DNA of 64,000 bases from positions 1-64,000 of the forward strand of contig PBNY01000096.1 of the NCBI GenBank assembly GCA_002723385.1. Reading direction: 5' to 3'. The notes under the pieces were generated by a model. The model was not told the DNA's origin, ran no database searches, and saw only the letters and a list, made by a program, of their open reading frames with translations. Numbering within the stretch: the stretch's first letter is position 1; every line of letters starts with the position of its first letter. The position numbers and the translations under genes were made by a program. This DNA is from Oceanospirillaceae bacterium (GTDB lineage: Bacteria; Pseudomonadota; Gammaproteobacteria; Pseudomonadales; Oceanobacteraceae). Positions 9,176 to 17,935 of the stretch are shown here, in pieces.

Positions 9176-9843
9176 TCTCGACCCCTGACAATTTGCTGAC
9201 AATGGCCAGAAGAATGCTTCCCGACGCGAATCTGGCGGCCACAAACCTGCCGTTGTGTCCTGAGATTCAACTGTGGCTTTTCAATGGCGACGCCCTGAAT
9301 CGACCTCTAAGTCCGGACGAACAACTCAGTGTTCAGGAGTATCCATGCTATTGGGCATTTTGCTGGGCCAGCGGTCATCTGCTGGCACGCTATATTCTGG
9401 ACCATCCGAAGTTAGTGAAAGACAGAACAGTGATTGATGTTGGGTGTGGATCTGGCGCGGTCGCTGTTGCGGCCGCAATGGCGGGTGCCCGTCAGGCAAT
9501 TGGATGTGACCTTGACCCGGATGCGCTGGCAGCAACCGACGCCAATGCCAGGCTCAATGGTGTCCGCGTTGATTTGCTCGATGACTTTTTCAACTGGCGT
9601 CCAGAGCCTGGCTTCATACCGGAGCCACTGATCGTCGCGGCGGACCTGCTTTACGATCGCGGCAATTTGCCACTGGTTGACGAGTTTCTGAAGCGGTCCC
9701 GGCATGTTCTGATCGGTGATTCCCGAATCCGGGATTTTTCCCATCCGTCGTTTGAAACAACGGATACCTGCGAATCATCGAACCAGCCCGAATCGTCAGG
9801 TTTTGATGAATTCCATACAGTGAATGTCTACCAATCGTTTTAA
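9172..9843 (+). CDS. Class I SAM methyltransferase (ETF-beta lysine methyltransferase-like), second copy
   Basis: This is a 223-residue methyltransferase with motif I VIDVGCGSGAVAVAAAMAGA, an acidic CDLDPDAL and AADLLYD after strand 4. It is a paralogue of the gene at 2705-3370, with the same order of blocks (YWAFCWASG, ILDHP, GCGSG, LYD). It overlaps the MBL-fold gene by four bases (ATGA), which argues for a joint function or at least equal expression. METTL20-type protein lysine methylation is the best family guess; the substrate is not shown. Confidence 0.85.
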   Translation: MISTPDNLLTMARRMLPDANLAATNLPLCPEIQLWLFNGDALNRPLSPDEQLSVQEYPCYWAFCWASGHLLARYILDHPKLVKDRTVIDVGCGSGAVAVAAAMAGARQAIGCDLDPDALAATDANARLNGVRVDLLDDFFNWRPEPGFIPEPLIVAADLLYDRGNLPLVDEFLKRSRHVLIGDSRIRDFSHPSFETTDTCESSNQPESSGFDEFHTVNVYQSF

Positions 9844-9924
9844 CACCCCGCTCCGGCCTGATCTGTCTCGCCGTTGTTCTTTCTACAAACAATCCCAAAA
9901 CACCTGAACAGACGACGGCAACAA

Positions 9925-9948
9925 AAAAGGCCAGCATACGCTGGCCTT
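9925..9948 (-). terminator. Rho-independent terminator of the phoD gene
   Basis: The stem AAGGCCAGC/GCTGGCCTT (9927-9935 with 9940-9948) has a 4-base loop and, on the minus strand, runs into six T residues. It lies 21 bases past the phoD stop codon. Confidence 0.9.
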
Positions 9949-9968
9949 GATCAGGTTCACCAATGAGT

Positions 9969-11822
9969 CTAAACGGCGGGAGTCACTTCCACCAGAGTAC
10001 GGTTGCTGGCGCCAGGCAAGGTACGCAGCGTTTTACCAACACTGGCGGTGTAGGTTGAGCTTTGAATGGTATCAACGTACACCCACTCCGCCGTCGCATC
10101 ATCAGGTGTGAAGGTCACTTTCATAAAGCCACGGTTTGCAGCGTTCAGATACTGAAGGTCATCGACCAGCAGCTGGATCGCCCCTTCAAAAGCAGCCTGG
10201 GCAACTGCATCGGTACCGAAGCCTGCGTATTCTTCCAGTCCTGGAGAAGAGATGGAGTGCGTCGCGAATTCAACACCGACCGCCTTGTCACGCTGAATGG
10301 TGCCAGTGGAGTCGGCACTATACAGGTTGCTCGCCCATGCATTGTGGGTGTCACCGGCCAGCACAACCAGGTTGCGATCGTACACAACCGCAGCGTTGAT
10401 CAGCAGTTCACGGGCTACAAAATACCCATCCCAGGCATCCAGATTGTACGGAGCAACGGTATTCACACGTGCTTTTTCGACATCGGTAACCGTCGGATCA
10501 CCAGTCAGCATACGGCCTTTAATGGTTGCCAACTCGGTCAAGGCCTGGCCAACGGCCAGCTGTGCTGCCTGCAGTTCTTCCAGTGTGGTGGCCGAGGTCA
10601 GTGCAGCCAAAGACAGCAACAGTTCAGCAGGAACATTCATGCGGCCCATCAGGACTTGCTGGCCCAGTACATCCCAGGTAGCAGCTGAAGTGCGCATGCC
10701 TTCAGACATCCAGCCATGCTGTTCTGCGCCCAGCAATGTACGAGTCACATCGGACAAATCGGTCGTGAAAGCCGCGGTGTCAATACCGGCAGGCGTCAGG
10801 TAATCGGCATAATCCAGCTGCTTGCTGCGGGCGATGATACGGGTGTCCAGCATATGCAGACGTACCAGTTCACCGAAATCAAAACGGCGATAGATGCGGC
10901 TGCGATCTTCACCGGTACGAATAGGCAGCCACTCGTGGTAGGCCTGAAAAGCGGCAGCGGCACGATCTTCGAAGCTGCCTTCATCTTTTCCATCTTCGCC
11001 GTGGTTTTCTGCACCGCCGTTATAGGTATCGTTGGCCAGTTCGTGGTCATCCCAAACACAGATGAATGGCTTGTTGGCGTGTGCTTTCTGCAGGTTGGCG
11101 TCAGTACGGTACTGTGCGTAACGAGCACGGTACTGCTCCAGAGTCAGAATTTCTTCATTCGGCTCAGGTTCACGGCCTTCAGCATCCTGACTCGGGTAAG
11201 TATTGGAGCCGTACTCGTAGATGTAGTCACCCAGATGCAAAACCACGTCGGCATCGCTGTTGGCGATTTCGTTGTAGGCATTGAACAAACCGGATGGGAA
11301 GTTGGAGCAGGAGCAAACCGCCATCGTGACCTTGTCCACACTGCCAAGCGGCAAGGTGCGCGTCTTGCCCACGCTGGTTACAACGTCATTGGAACCACCG
11401 AACTGGTAGAAATACTCGGTATCCGCAGTCAGGCCAGTCACATCGATTTTTACGGTGAAATCCTTGCTGGCGTCTGTTTCGAAAACACCGTCAGCAACAA
11501 CATCATCCATCGTCTCGGTGCGAGACACTTTATAAGACACAACCGCCTTGGTTTCTGTGGTATCAACCGGGGTTGCACGAGTCCAGATGATCACCGCATC
11601 GGTAAGCGGGTCACCGGAAGCCACACCATAGCCGAACTCAACGGTGGTCGACTCAACAACAACCTGGGTTTCACCGCCGGTGTCCGGATCAGGAGTGTTA
11701 TTCTTGTCATCATCGTCGTCCCCAAAACATCCGGTCAGGGCAACCGGTACCGAGGCAACGCCCGCAGTGGTTACGGCAGATTGCAAGAAACGGCGACGGC
11801 TGAGTTCAGGTGAGTGCTTCAC
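9969..11822 (-). CDS. phoD: PhoD-like alkaline phosphatase/phosphodiesterase, Tat-exported
   Basis: This is a 617-residue PhoD-family phosphoesterase that releases phosphate from esters outside the cytoplasm. The N-terminus shows a twin-arginine signal, SRRRFLQ at residues 8-14, followed by a lipobox LTGC (Cys32) and an acidic DDDDD stretch. The mature part has an N-terminal PhoD domain (FGYGVASGDPLTDAVIIWTRA) and a metal-binding core with HLGDYIYEYG, WDDHELANDTY and AGDTHNAW. The GTG start at 11822 has GAGGAAA upstream. It is monocistronic with its own terminator. Presence of both a Tat motif and a lipobox suggests a folded, membrane-anchored enzyme. The upstream region has only a weak Pho-box-like element. 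Confidence 0.93.
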   Translation of the reverse strand: MKHSPELSRRRFLQSAVTTAGVASVPVALTGCFGDDDDDKNNTPDPDTGGETQVVVESTTVEFGYGVASGDPLTDAVIIWTRATPVDTTETKAVVSYKVSRTETMDDVVADGVFETDASKDFTVKIDVTGLTADTEYFYQFGGSNDVVTSVGKTRTLPLGSVDKVTMAVCSCSNFPSGLFNAYNEIANSDADVVLHLGDYIYEYGSNTYPSQDAEGREPEPNEEILTLEQYRARYAQYRTDANLQKAHANKPFICVWDDHELANDTYNGGAENHGEDGKDEGSFEDRAAAAFQAYHEWLPIRTGEDRSRIYRRFDFGELVRLHMLDTRIIARSKQLDYADYLTPAGIDTAAFTTDLSDVTRTLLGAEQHGWMSEGMRTSAATWDVLGQQVLMGRMNVPAELLLSLAALTSATTLEELQAAQLAVGQALTELATIKGRMLTGDPTVTDVEKARVNTVAPYNLDAWDGYFVARELLINAAVVYDRNLVVLAGDTHNAWASNLYSADSTGTIQRDKAVGVEFATHSISSPGLEEYAGFGTDAVAQAAFEGAIQLLVDDLQYLNAANRGFMKVTFTPDDATAEWVYVDTIQSSTYTASVGKTLRTLPGASNRTLVEVTPAV

Positions 11823-12066
11823 GATATTTCCTCGCTAATTATTGATAGTCACATTATTTCAGCCGTTTATGACAATTAACCTTTACACAATTGAATTATT
11901 GGAAACAATAACTCATAAAACATCACCAGTTTTTCATTTTGTGTAATGAATCCATGATCAGAGAATTCATTATCGAATAGACGCGACTGTAGTCTCTGAG
12001 AGGTTCCCTAGCTGCGCTCACTCCATTAAACTCTACGGCCTTTTTTACAGGCCAGGATTCGTTCGA

Positions 12067-13992
12067 ATGCTCGACAAAAGTGCACTCTCTCAACTGCAAA
12101 CACTGAAGCAGGAAATCCACGACAGTATTCCGCGCTTTGAAGGTAAGGTGCGTGCAACGACGGGTCGATTCGGCTTTGTAGTCACCGAAGACAATAAACA
12201 GTTCTACCTGTCTCCAGATGAAATGGAGAAGGTATTGCCAGGCGATGCGATCGCTTTTCGCGTCGATCAAGTAGACGATAAAAAAGAACAGGCCGTTATT
12301 GAAAGTCTAATCAGCACCGAGATTAGTCAATTCTGCGGCCGATATATCGTGAAAGGAAAAGGGCATTTTATTGAGGCCGACCATCCGGCACTGAATCGCT
12401 GGATATTCGTGCCGCCAAAACTCCGCAAAAGCGCCAAAGAAGGCATGTTGGTGAAGGCACACATCAGCCAGCACCCATATCCGAATGGCCGAGCGCAGGC
12501 TGAAATTGATCATTGTATTGGCATGCCTGACGAAGCCGGTGTCGAAGCTCTGTTTATGTGCCACAAGTGGAATATCGAAACCAAATTCCCGGACGATATA
12601 ACCAGCCAGGTTGAAGCAATAAACTCTCAACCTCTCGATTCCGGGAATCGGGTCGACCTGACTGAACTGCCATTTGTCACCATTGACTCTGCCAGCACTC
12701 GCGATCTCGATGATGCCCTGTACGCAGAAGCCAGCGAAGATGGCTGGACACTGCACATCGCCATTGCGGATCCAACATCGGTAATCGCAGAAGACAGCCC
12801 GCTCAATGATCTGGCCAGGTCACGTGCAACCTCGGTGTATTTCAGCAATATGATGCTGCCAATGCTGCCCGCTGAAATTTCAGAGCAGATGTGCTCACTG
12901 CAGGCAGACGAAGTCCGCCTGGCTCTGGTCATCACACTCTCCGTCAGTGCGTCTGGCGAAATCACGTCGACCCAACTTCAGCAGGCTCAGGTCAAGAGTC
13001 AGGGCAAACTGAGCTATCAGGCCGTTAGCCAGCTGCTTGAGTCCGGCGAAAGCGACGAAATACCAGCTTTACTGCACGCACCACTGATGCAGTTGAATCA
13101 GTGTGCAGTCGCTTTGTCAGAAGAACGCGCCCGGAACCACATCGTTATGGATGAACGCCCGGACTATCGACTGGTGTTGAATGACTCAGGCAAGGTAGAG
13201 GGCATCAATCGTATTGAGCGCAATCAGGCACAGCGCCTGGTCGAGGAATGCATGCTGGCCTGTAACCGTTCAGTCGCCAACTGGCTGGCAGAACAGGAAG
13301 CCGGTTTCTTTGTGGTACACAAAGGTTTCCGCACTGAGCGCATCGGCGATATCACCAGTCTGGTTCGTGAACAAGCCAAGCTGGACCACAAGCCCAAAAT
13401 CAAGGAACTGACGGACTTCGTTACTCTGGTGAAACAAGCCGAACAGGCGGACTCTTCACTGGCTATGAAGGCTATCCTGAGCCGCCAGATGGACAGAAGC
13501 TATTTGTCTGCTGAAGCCCTGCCTCACATGGGGCTGGGGTTCCCTCACTACACCACCGTGACATCGCCACTGCGCAAGTACAACGACTTCCTGCTGCACC
13601 GCGTCATCGGCGCGCTGTTGCAACAACAGACCGCACCAGGCATCGAAGAAGGCACGCTTCAGAGCATTCAGGAAAAACAGGCTCACGCCCGCACAGCGGC
13701 CTCTCAGGCTGAGTTCTGGATGAAATTAGACTGGCTGGCCCAGCAGGGTGAAGAGCAGTCTTACGATGCCGTGATTGCTCATGCGACAGCTCAGCAAATC
13801 ACTGTTCGCCTGGAAGAGTTCGGTATCGATGGCCACATTGACCGTCGCAAGGTGAAGGGCAAATGGACCTTCGATAGCAAATCAATGAGCCATGTGAAAG
13901 GTGATCAACGCTTTGATATTGGCCAGACCATCAAGGTGAAAATCCAATCGGTTGACAGCGCCACACGTCAGCTACGATTCATCATCGTCTGA
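12067..13992 (+). CDS. rnb: Exoribonuclease II (RNase II)
   Basis: RNase II degrades single-stranded RNA from the 3' end to 5'-mononucleotides. The 641-residue protein (E. coli 644) has two N-terminal cold-shock-like OB folds (GRFGFVV early), an RNB catalytic domain with DSASTRDLDDAL around residues 207-217 holding the metal-binding aspartates, the PHYTTVTSPLRKYNDFLLHR block, and a C-terminal S1 domain (VRLEEFGIDGHI). It is monocistronic, divergent from phoD across about 240 bases, and followed by a hairpin. Confidence 0.96.
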   Translation: MLDKSALSQLQTLKQEIHDSIPRFEGKVRATTGRFGFVVTEDNKQFYLSPDEMEKVLPGDAIAFRVDQVDDKKEQAVIESLISTEISQFCGRYIVKGKGHFIEADHPALNRWIFVPPKLRKSAKEGMLVKAHISQHPYPNGRAQAEIDHCIGMPDEAGVEALFMCHKWNIETKFPDDITSQVEAINSQPLDSGNRVDLTELPFVTIDSASTRDLDDALYAEASEDGWTLHIAIADPTSVIAEDSPLNDLARSRATSVYFSNMMLPMLPAEISEQMCSLQADEVRLALVITLSVSASGEITSTQLQQAQVKSQGKLSYQAVSQLLESGESDEIPALLHAPLMQLNQCAVALSEERARNHIVMDERPDYRLVLNDSGKVEGINRIERNQAQRLVEECMLACNRSVANWLAEQEAGFFVVHKGFRTERIGDITSLVREQAKLDHKPKIKELTDFVTLVKQAEQADSSLAMKAILSRQMDRSYLSAEALPHMGLGFPHYTTVTSPLRKYNDFLLHRVIGALLQQQTAPGIEEGTLQSIQEKQAHARTAASQAEFWMKLDWLAQQGEEQSYDAVIAHATAQQITVRLEEFGIDGHIDRRKVKGKWTFDSKSMSHVKGDQRFDIGQTIKVKIQSVDSATRQLRFIIV

Positions 13993-14000
13993 TCCCATAA

Positions 14001-14024
14001 TGAGCGCCGCAACGGCGCTCATTT
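14001..14024 (+). terminator. Hairpin terminator after rnb
   Basis: TGAGCGCCG/CGGCGCTCA (14001-14009 with 14013-14021) forms a 9-bp stem with a 3-base loop, starting 9 bases after the rnb stop. Only a short T-run follows, so termination may be partial. Confidence 0.75.
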
Positions 14025-14344
14025 CTCACCTGCTCTCCATTTCACCCATAGCTGACAAGACCCACAGGGATCGGCTCGTTGGGCTTCTATTTTGAGTTCT
14101 GGCCAGGATAGCCCCGCAGAGCAACCCGGCTTGCAAGCTCCGCTACCCACCAAAAGGCCCGAGTAAATCGTGGCAGGAAAGATCTGCAGCAAACAGCACT
14201 GACAGATCCCCAGATAAAAACAAAACAGGCCCTGAGGGCCTGTTTTGTTTGCTTATGCCGGGTCAACGACACGCTTGTCTTTTTATACTTTGAATATTCG
14301 TCAACTGACATGACCATTAAACAAAGAATAAGAAAGCCGGAATA
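14025..14344. other. Gene-free spacer between rnb and the MvaT-like gene
   Basis: I see no credible gene in this 320-base spacer. It holds the strong hairpin at 14218-14250 and otherwise nothing recognisable. Open frames crossing it run through the terminator and have no ribosome binding site. Confidence 0.6.
14218..14250 (-). terminator. Strong hairpin terminator for the MvaT-like gene
   Basis: A 15-bp perfect stem (14218-14232 with 14236-14250) closes a 3-base loop. On the minus strand it is followed by a long T-rich stretch (TGTTTTGTTTTTAT), ideal for termination of the gene ending at 14345. On the plus strand it can back up the rnb terminator. Confidence 0.85.
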
Positions 14345-14803
14345 TCAGTCTTCTTTCCAGGACTGAACAGTCTCCAGGCCGAAATCACGAATCCACTCAT
14401 CCAGTTGACGAGGATTACGTTTGATCTTCTCAACCAGCTCACTGGTTTCCGGATTACGGTATTTACCAACAGCCAGCTTTGGCTTATCCACTGCCGGTTT
14501 CTTTTCTTTCTTGCCACCGCGGGTGCTAACGCGCTCGAAATGCTTTTTCAGGTTTGCATATATACTGGAAGGCGCATCCTGACGAGACATATCCAGCAAC
14601 CATGCTTCGATTTGCTCAGAGCGGGAGGCGTAAAGCTCGGATTCAGACAAGCTTTTCTCACCACACAGCCTCAGGATTTCATCATTAAACTCTTTCACAC
14701 CTTCCAGCTTTTTCTCGTGATCCTTCTTAAGCTGTTCCAGTTCCTGTATTTTTAGCTGGTGCTGTTCAATTTGCTTATCGATATCAGTATTCAAGATACT
14801 CAC
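14345..14803 (-). CDS. MvaT/H-NS-family nucleoid protein, variant
   Basis: This is a 152-residue protein I assign to the MvaT-type H-NS group. With GTG 14803 as start (AGAGG five bases upstream), it begins MSILNTDIDKQIEQ like MvaT (MSLINEY), followed by a coiled coil to about residue 35. It ends in KYRNPETSELVE and LDEWIRDFGLETVQSW, which align with the MvaT DNA-binding domain (YKNPHTGEVIE and LKEWKAKWGPEAVESW). A Lys-rich linker (GGKKEKKP) precedes it. The AT-pincer core, GGN in MvaT, reads KRN here. A middle helical segment makes it longer than MvaT (about 124). A longer ATG start at 14866 is possible. It may silence AT-rich DNA. Confidence 0.72.
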   Translation of the reverse strand: MSILNTDIDKQIEQHQLKIQELEQLKKDHEKKLEGVKEFNDEILRLCGEKSLSESELYASRSEQIEAWLLDMSRQDAPSSIYANLKKHFERVSTRGGKKEKKPAVDKPKLAVGKYRNPETSELVEKIKRNPRQLDEWIRDFGLETVQSWKED

Positions 14804-15387
14804 ATTCACCTCTACATCTTTATGAGAAACCAGAAAATGCCCGATTGAATAGCCGTTGCTATTCAACTAACACTTCCGATTCGTTTTTCAGTCAATAGTC
14901 GTATTGCAATGCCCTGACCTCTCTAAAGCCAGAGAACGAGGCATACTCAGATCATTGATATTCATATTAAACCACGACTTATGAATTCGCCAACTATTTT
15001 AAGCCGTGACAACATATTTACACAATTATCGCGCCATTTTTCATCATAGACACTTCCCGATGGGGCAATTTATAAAGGCTTGCCCGATTCCACCAAACGA
15101 GATAACGAGCAGGCGTTTTCAATTCATTATTCGATACGAATACACTGTTCCAGAAACTCTACAAGTTCCCGCTAAAGCCAGGACGTTAATATCATGGATA
15201 TAGTAGTCAGCTGAACGACACACCGGAGAATAAATGCCATTTTGTGGCACCAGTTAAGGTTTGAACACCCGACTTGATAAAGTAACAATATGTAAATCAA
15301 CGTGTTATCTATGCCAATTCCATCGCTGCTTGCAGCATGAAATGATAAGGATTATCATCCACGTTTCACTTTTATGAATTCTCTGCC
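14804..15387. other. AT-rich divergent regulatory region between MvaT-like gene and feoA
   Basis: This 584-base region has no gene I can support. It is visibly richer in A and T than its neighbours. It must carry the minus-strand promoter of the MvaT-like gene and the feoAB promoter; the only firm element is the Fur box at 15343-15357. A 65-codon plus-strand frame at 15006 lacks a ribosome binding site and any recognisable sequence. Confidence 0.6.
15330..15358 (+). promoter_or_regulatory. Fur box over the putative feoAB promoter
   Basis: TGATAAGGATTATCA at 15343-15357 matches 13 of the 14 defined positions of the 7-1-7 Fur consensus TGATAATnATTATCA. It overlaps a possible promoter, TTGCAG (15330-15335), 17-base spacer, TATCAT (15353-15358). 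Fe(II)-Fur would block this promoter, giving iron repression of feoAB. The Fur site is strong; the -35 box is weak. Confidence 0.8.
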
Positions 15388-15627
15388 ATGACCACAACCC
15401 TCAATGACATACCAGTAGGAGAGTCTGCCACGATTCGCAGCTTTACCTCTGCCCTGCCTCAGCTTCGGCGCAAGCTGCTGTCGCTGGGAGTCATGCCCGG
15501 TGCCGAGGTCACTGTCAAGCGTGTCGCCCCTTTGGGGGACCCGATCCAGATTCAGCTCAGAGGCACTTCCATCAGCTTGAGACGGCAGGAAGCCGCAATA
15601 CTGGTAGTAACCCCACAATCTATATGA
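15388..15627 (+). CDS. feoA: Ferrous iron transport protein A
   Basis: FeoA is a small SH3-like cytoplasmic protein that supports FeoB. The 79-residue product shows the family pattern: an N-terminal LNDIPVGESATIRSF, LRRKLLSLGVMPGAEVTVKR in the middle and an end with ISLRRQEAAILVV. It overlaps feoB by four bases (ATGA), so both are made together. A Fur box sits 31 bases upstream of its start, so expression is expected when iron is low. No feoC follows feoB. Confidence 0.95.
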   Translation: MTTTLNDIPVGESATIRSFTSALPQLRRKLLSLGVMPGAEVTVKRVAPLGDPIQIQLRGTSISLRRQEAAILVVTPQSI

Positions 15628-17915
15628 AATTAGCCACCATAGGCCTTATTGGCAATCCCAACTGTGGAAAAACCACTCTTTTCAACCAGCTCACCGGTAC
15701 TCGCCAGACTGTCGGGAACTGGCCCGGCGTAACGGTAGAAAAGAAAGAGGGCGCTATTACCATTGGCGGGGAACGCCATACCCTGGTGGACTTGCCAGGA
15801 ACCTATGCCCTGGATGCTCAAGCAGACGATTTGTCTCAGGACGAACAAATCGCTCGCGAGTTTGTCTTGAGTGGCAGCTCGGATCTGGTCATCAACATCG
15901 TTGATGGCAGCAATCTGGAACGCAATCTGTTTCTGACCACCCAACTGCTCGATATGGGGGTTCCGGTTGTGTGCGCAATCAATATGCTGGACGTAGCCGA
16001 ACGCGAGGGTATACAGGTTGATCCAGATATTCTGTCGAAATCGCTGGGCATCCCCGTAGTTCCCATTATTGCAGCAACAGCACAGGGTATTGATACGCTT
16101 CTGGAGCAGGTTTCGTTTCAACTGACTCATTTATCAGTGGCAGCTCCGGTTTGGCAGCACACTCCGAAAGTTCAGAATGCCGTCAATCAATTAAATAACC
16201 TCCTGCCTGATCATCAGTTAAATCCGCGTTGGGTATCGGTTCGAGCACTTGAAGGCGAATGGGATGGCTGCCTTGCCGCTTCGAAAGAAAATCTCGAACA
16301 ACAGGCAACCGTATTACGAGAAGAAATAGAAAGAGACCTTGGCCACCCTATCGACGTGCTCATTGCCAATAGTCGATATGAAGCCATTCAATCCATTGTC
16401 AAGCAAGCCGTGACATCCAAAGCGTCAGGAACAAGCCTGACCGAATGCGTTGATAACTGGGTATTGAATCGCTGGCTGGGAATTCCGTTTTTCTTCTTTG
16501 TGATGTACCTCATGTTTTTGTTTGCGATCAACGTCGGGGGAGCTTTCATTGATTTCTTTGATATCGCGGCAAACAGTATTTTCGTTGAAGGCCCCAAAAC
16601 GCTGCTCTCTGGTATTGGATTCCCTGACTGGATTACCACTCTGCTAGCCGATGGCCTTGGAGGAGGCATACAACTGGTTGCCACCTTTATACCCATCATT
16701 GGTTCGCTATACCTGTTCCTCTCTATAATAGAAGACTCTGGTTATATGGCCCGCGCAGCTTTTGTTATGGATCGCCTAATGAGAGCTGTAGGCCTCCCAG
16801 GCAAATCATTTGTACCGCTTATTGTCGGGTTCGGCTGTAATGTACCTGCTGTTATGGCGGCTCGAACCATGGATACGGAAAAAGACCGCCTTTTGACCAT
16901 CGCGATGTCACCATTCATGTCCTGTGGCGCCAGACTCTCAGTATTCGCTCTGTTTTCCGCTGCCTTCTTTGCTGAGAATGGCGCCTCTATCGTATTTCTT
17001 CTTTATATCACCGGCATCGGTATTGCCCTTCTGACAGGGCTGGCCTTGAAGAACACACTATTCAAACCCGAGCTAACGCCATTTGTCATGGAGCTACCGG
17101 CTTATCATGCTCCTAATATGAAAAGTGTTTTTATCAAAACGTGGGAGCGTCTGCGTTCATTTATTACTCGCGCAGGAAAAACCATTGTCATCGTCGTGAC
17201 AGTTCTGAGCTTCCTCAACTCGATTGGCTCCGATGGGTCATTCGGAAACGAGAACAATGAAAACTCGGTTCTGTCGTCCATCGCGCGAGCTGCAACCCCA
17301 GTGCTATCCCCCATTGGCGTCAACGAAGACAATTGGCCCGCCACCGTTGGAGTCATTACCGGCATCTTCGCAAAAGAGGCCGTTGTAGGCACGCTGGACG
17401 CACTGTATAGCCCGGCGAGTGGCGACGAAGACGGCGAATACAGCCTCACAACCGACTTGATTGATGCTCTGGCCACCATTCCAGACAACCTGTCAGGATT
17501 GGCTGACAGCGTGCTGGATCCACTGGGCATTGGCCTGATCAATGCTGATCAAACCGAAGAACAAGGGGTCCATAAAACCACTTTCACTGCCATGGAAAAC
17601 CTGTTCGGCGGGCAACTGGCAGCATTTTCCTATCTGGTATTTGTGCTGCTCTATACGCCCTGTGTGGCCACTCTAGGAGCAATGGTTCGAGAAGCAGGAA
17701 TACGCTGGATGCTGTTTGTCGCAGGCTGGAGTACCGGCGTAGCCTACGGCTCCGCCGTATTGGTCTATCAGACCGGAACCTGGGGGCAGCACCCGATCAG
17801 TTCCAGCGTTTGGATTGTCACCGTCCTGACCTTTTTATGGGTCTCTCTGGGTGCGATGAAGCGGCATGCTCGCAAAAGAGATGCACGCCTGATCCCCATC
17901 ACGGCCATCGAATAG
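15624..17915 (+). CDS. feoB: Ferrous iron transporter B
   Basis: FeoB moves Fe(II) across the inner membrane. The 763-residue protein (E. coli 773) has an N-terminal G domain with GNPNCGKTTLFN (G1), VDLPGTY (G3) and INMLD (G4), a helical GDI-like segment, then a polytopic membrane part with two Gate repeats (e.g. the VGFGCNVPAVMAAR segment near residue 395, and the LLYTPCVATLGAM segment near 675). It is the second gene of feoAB under the Fur box and ends 20 bases from the convergent flavin reductase gene, with no terminator visible between. Confidence 0.97.
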   Translation: MKLATIGLIGNPNCGKTTLFNQLTGTRQTVGNWPGVTVEKKEGAITIGGERHTLVDLPGTYALDAQADDLSQDEQIAREFVLSGSSDLVINIVDGSNLERNLFLTTQLLDMGVPVVCAINMLDVAEREGIQVDPDILSKSLGIPVVPIIAATAQGIDTLLEQVSFQLTHLSVAAPVWQHTPKVQNAVNQLNNLLPDHQLNPRWVSVRALEGEWDGCLAASKENLEQQATVLREEIERDLGHPIDVLIANSRYEAIQSIVKQAVTSKASGTSLTECVDNWVLNRWLGIPFFFFVMYLMFLFAINVGGAFIDFFDIAANSIFVEGPKTLLSGIGFPDWITTLLADGLGGGIQLVATFIPIIGSLYLFLSIIEDSGYMARAAFVMDRLMRAVGLPGKSFVPLIVGFGCNVPAVMAARTMDTEKDRLLTIAMSPFMSCGARLSVFALFSAAFFAENGASIVFLLYITGIGIALLTGLALKNTLFKPELTPFVMELPAYHAPNMKSVFIKTWERLRSFITRAGKTIVIVVTVLSFLNSIGSDGSFGNENNENSVLSSIARAATPVLSPIGVNEDNWPATVGVITGIFAKEAVVGTLDALYSPASGDEDGEYSLTTDLIDALATIPDNLSGLADSVLDPLGIGLINADQTEEQGVHKTTFTAMENLFGGQLAAFSYLVFVLLYTPCVATLGAMVREAGIRWMLFVAGWSTGVAYGSAVLVYQTGTWGQHPISSSVWIVTVLTFLWVSLGAMKRHARKRDARLIPITAIE

Positions 17916-17935
17916 CCCACTAATCGACTGGCCTA

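Noticed and set aside
10716-11813. Long plus-strand open frame over phoD
   Set aside because: It is antisense to an intact phoD gene and has no recognisable domain.
15006-15203. Small gene in the feo upstream region
   Set aside because: No ribosome binding site, unusual composition for coding DNA and no conserved features.
15267-15297. FNR/ANR box upstream of feoA
   Set aside because: TTGAT and ATCAA half sites are present but far more than four bases apart.
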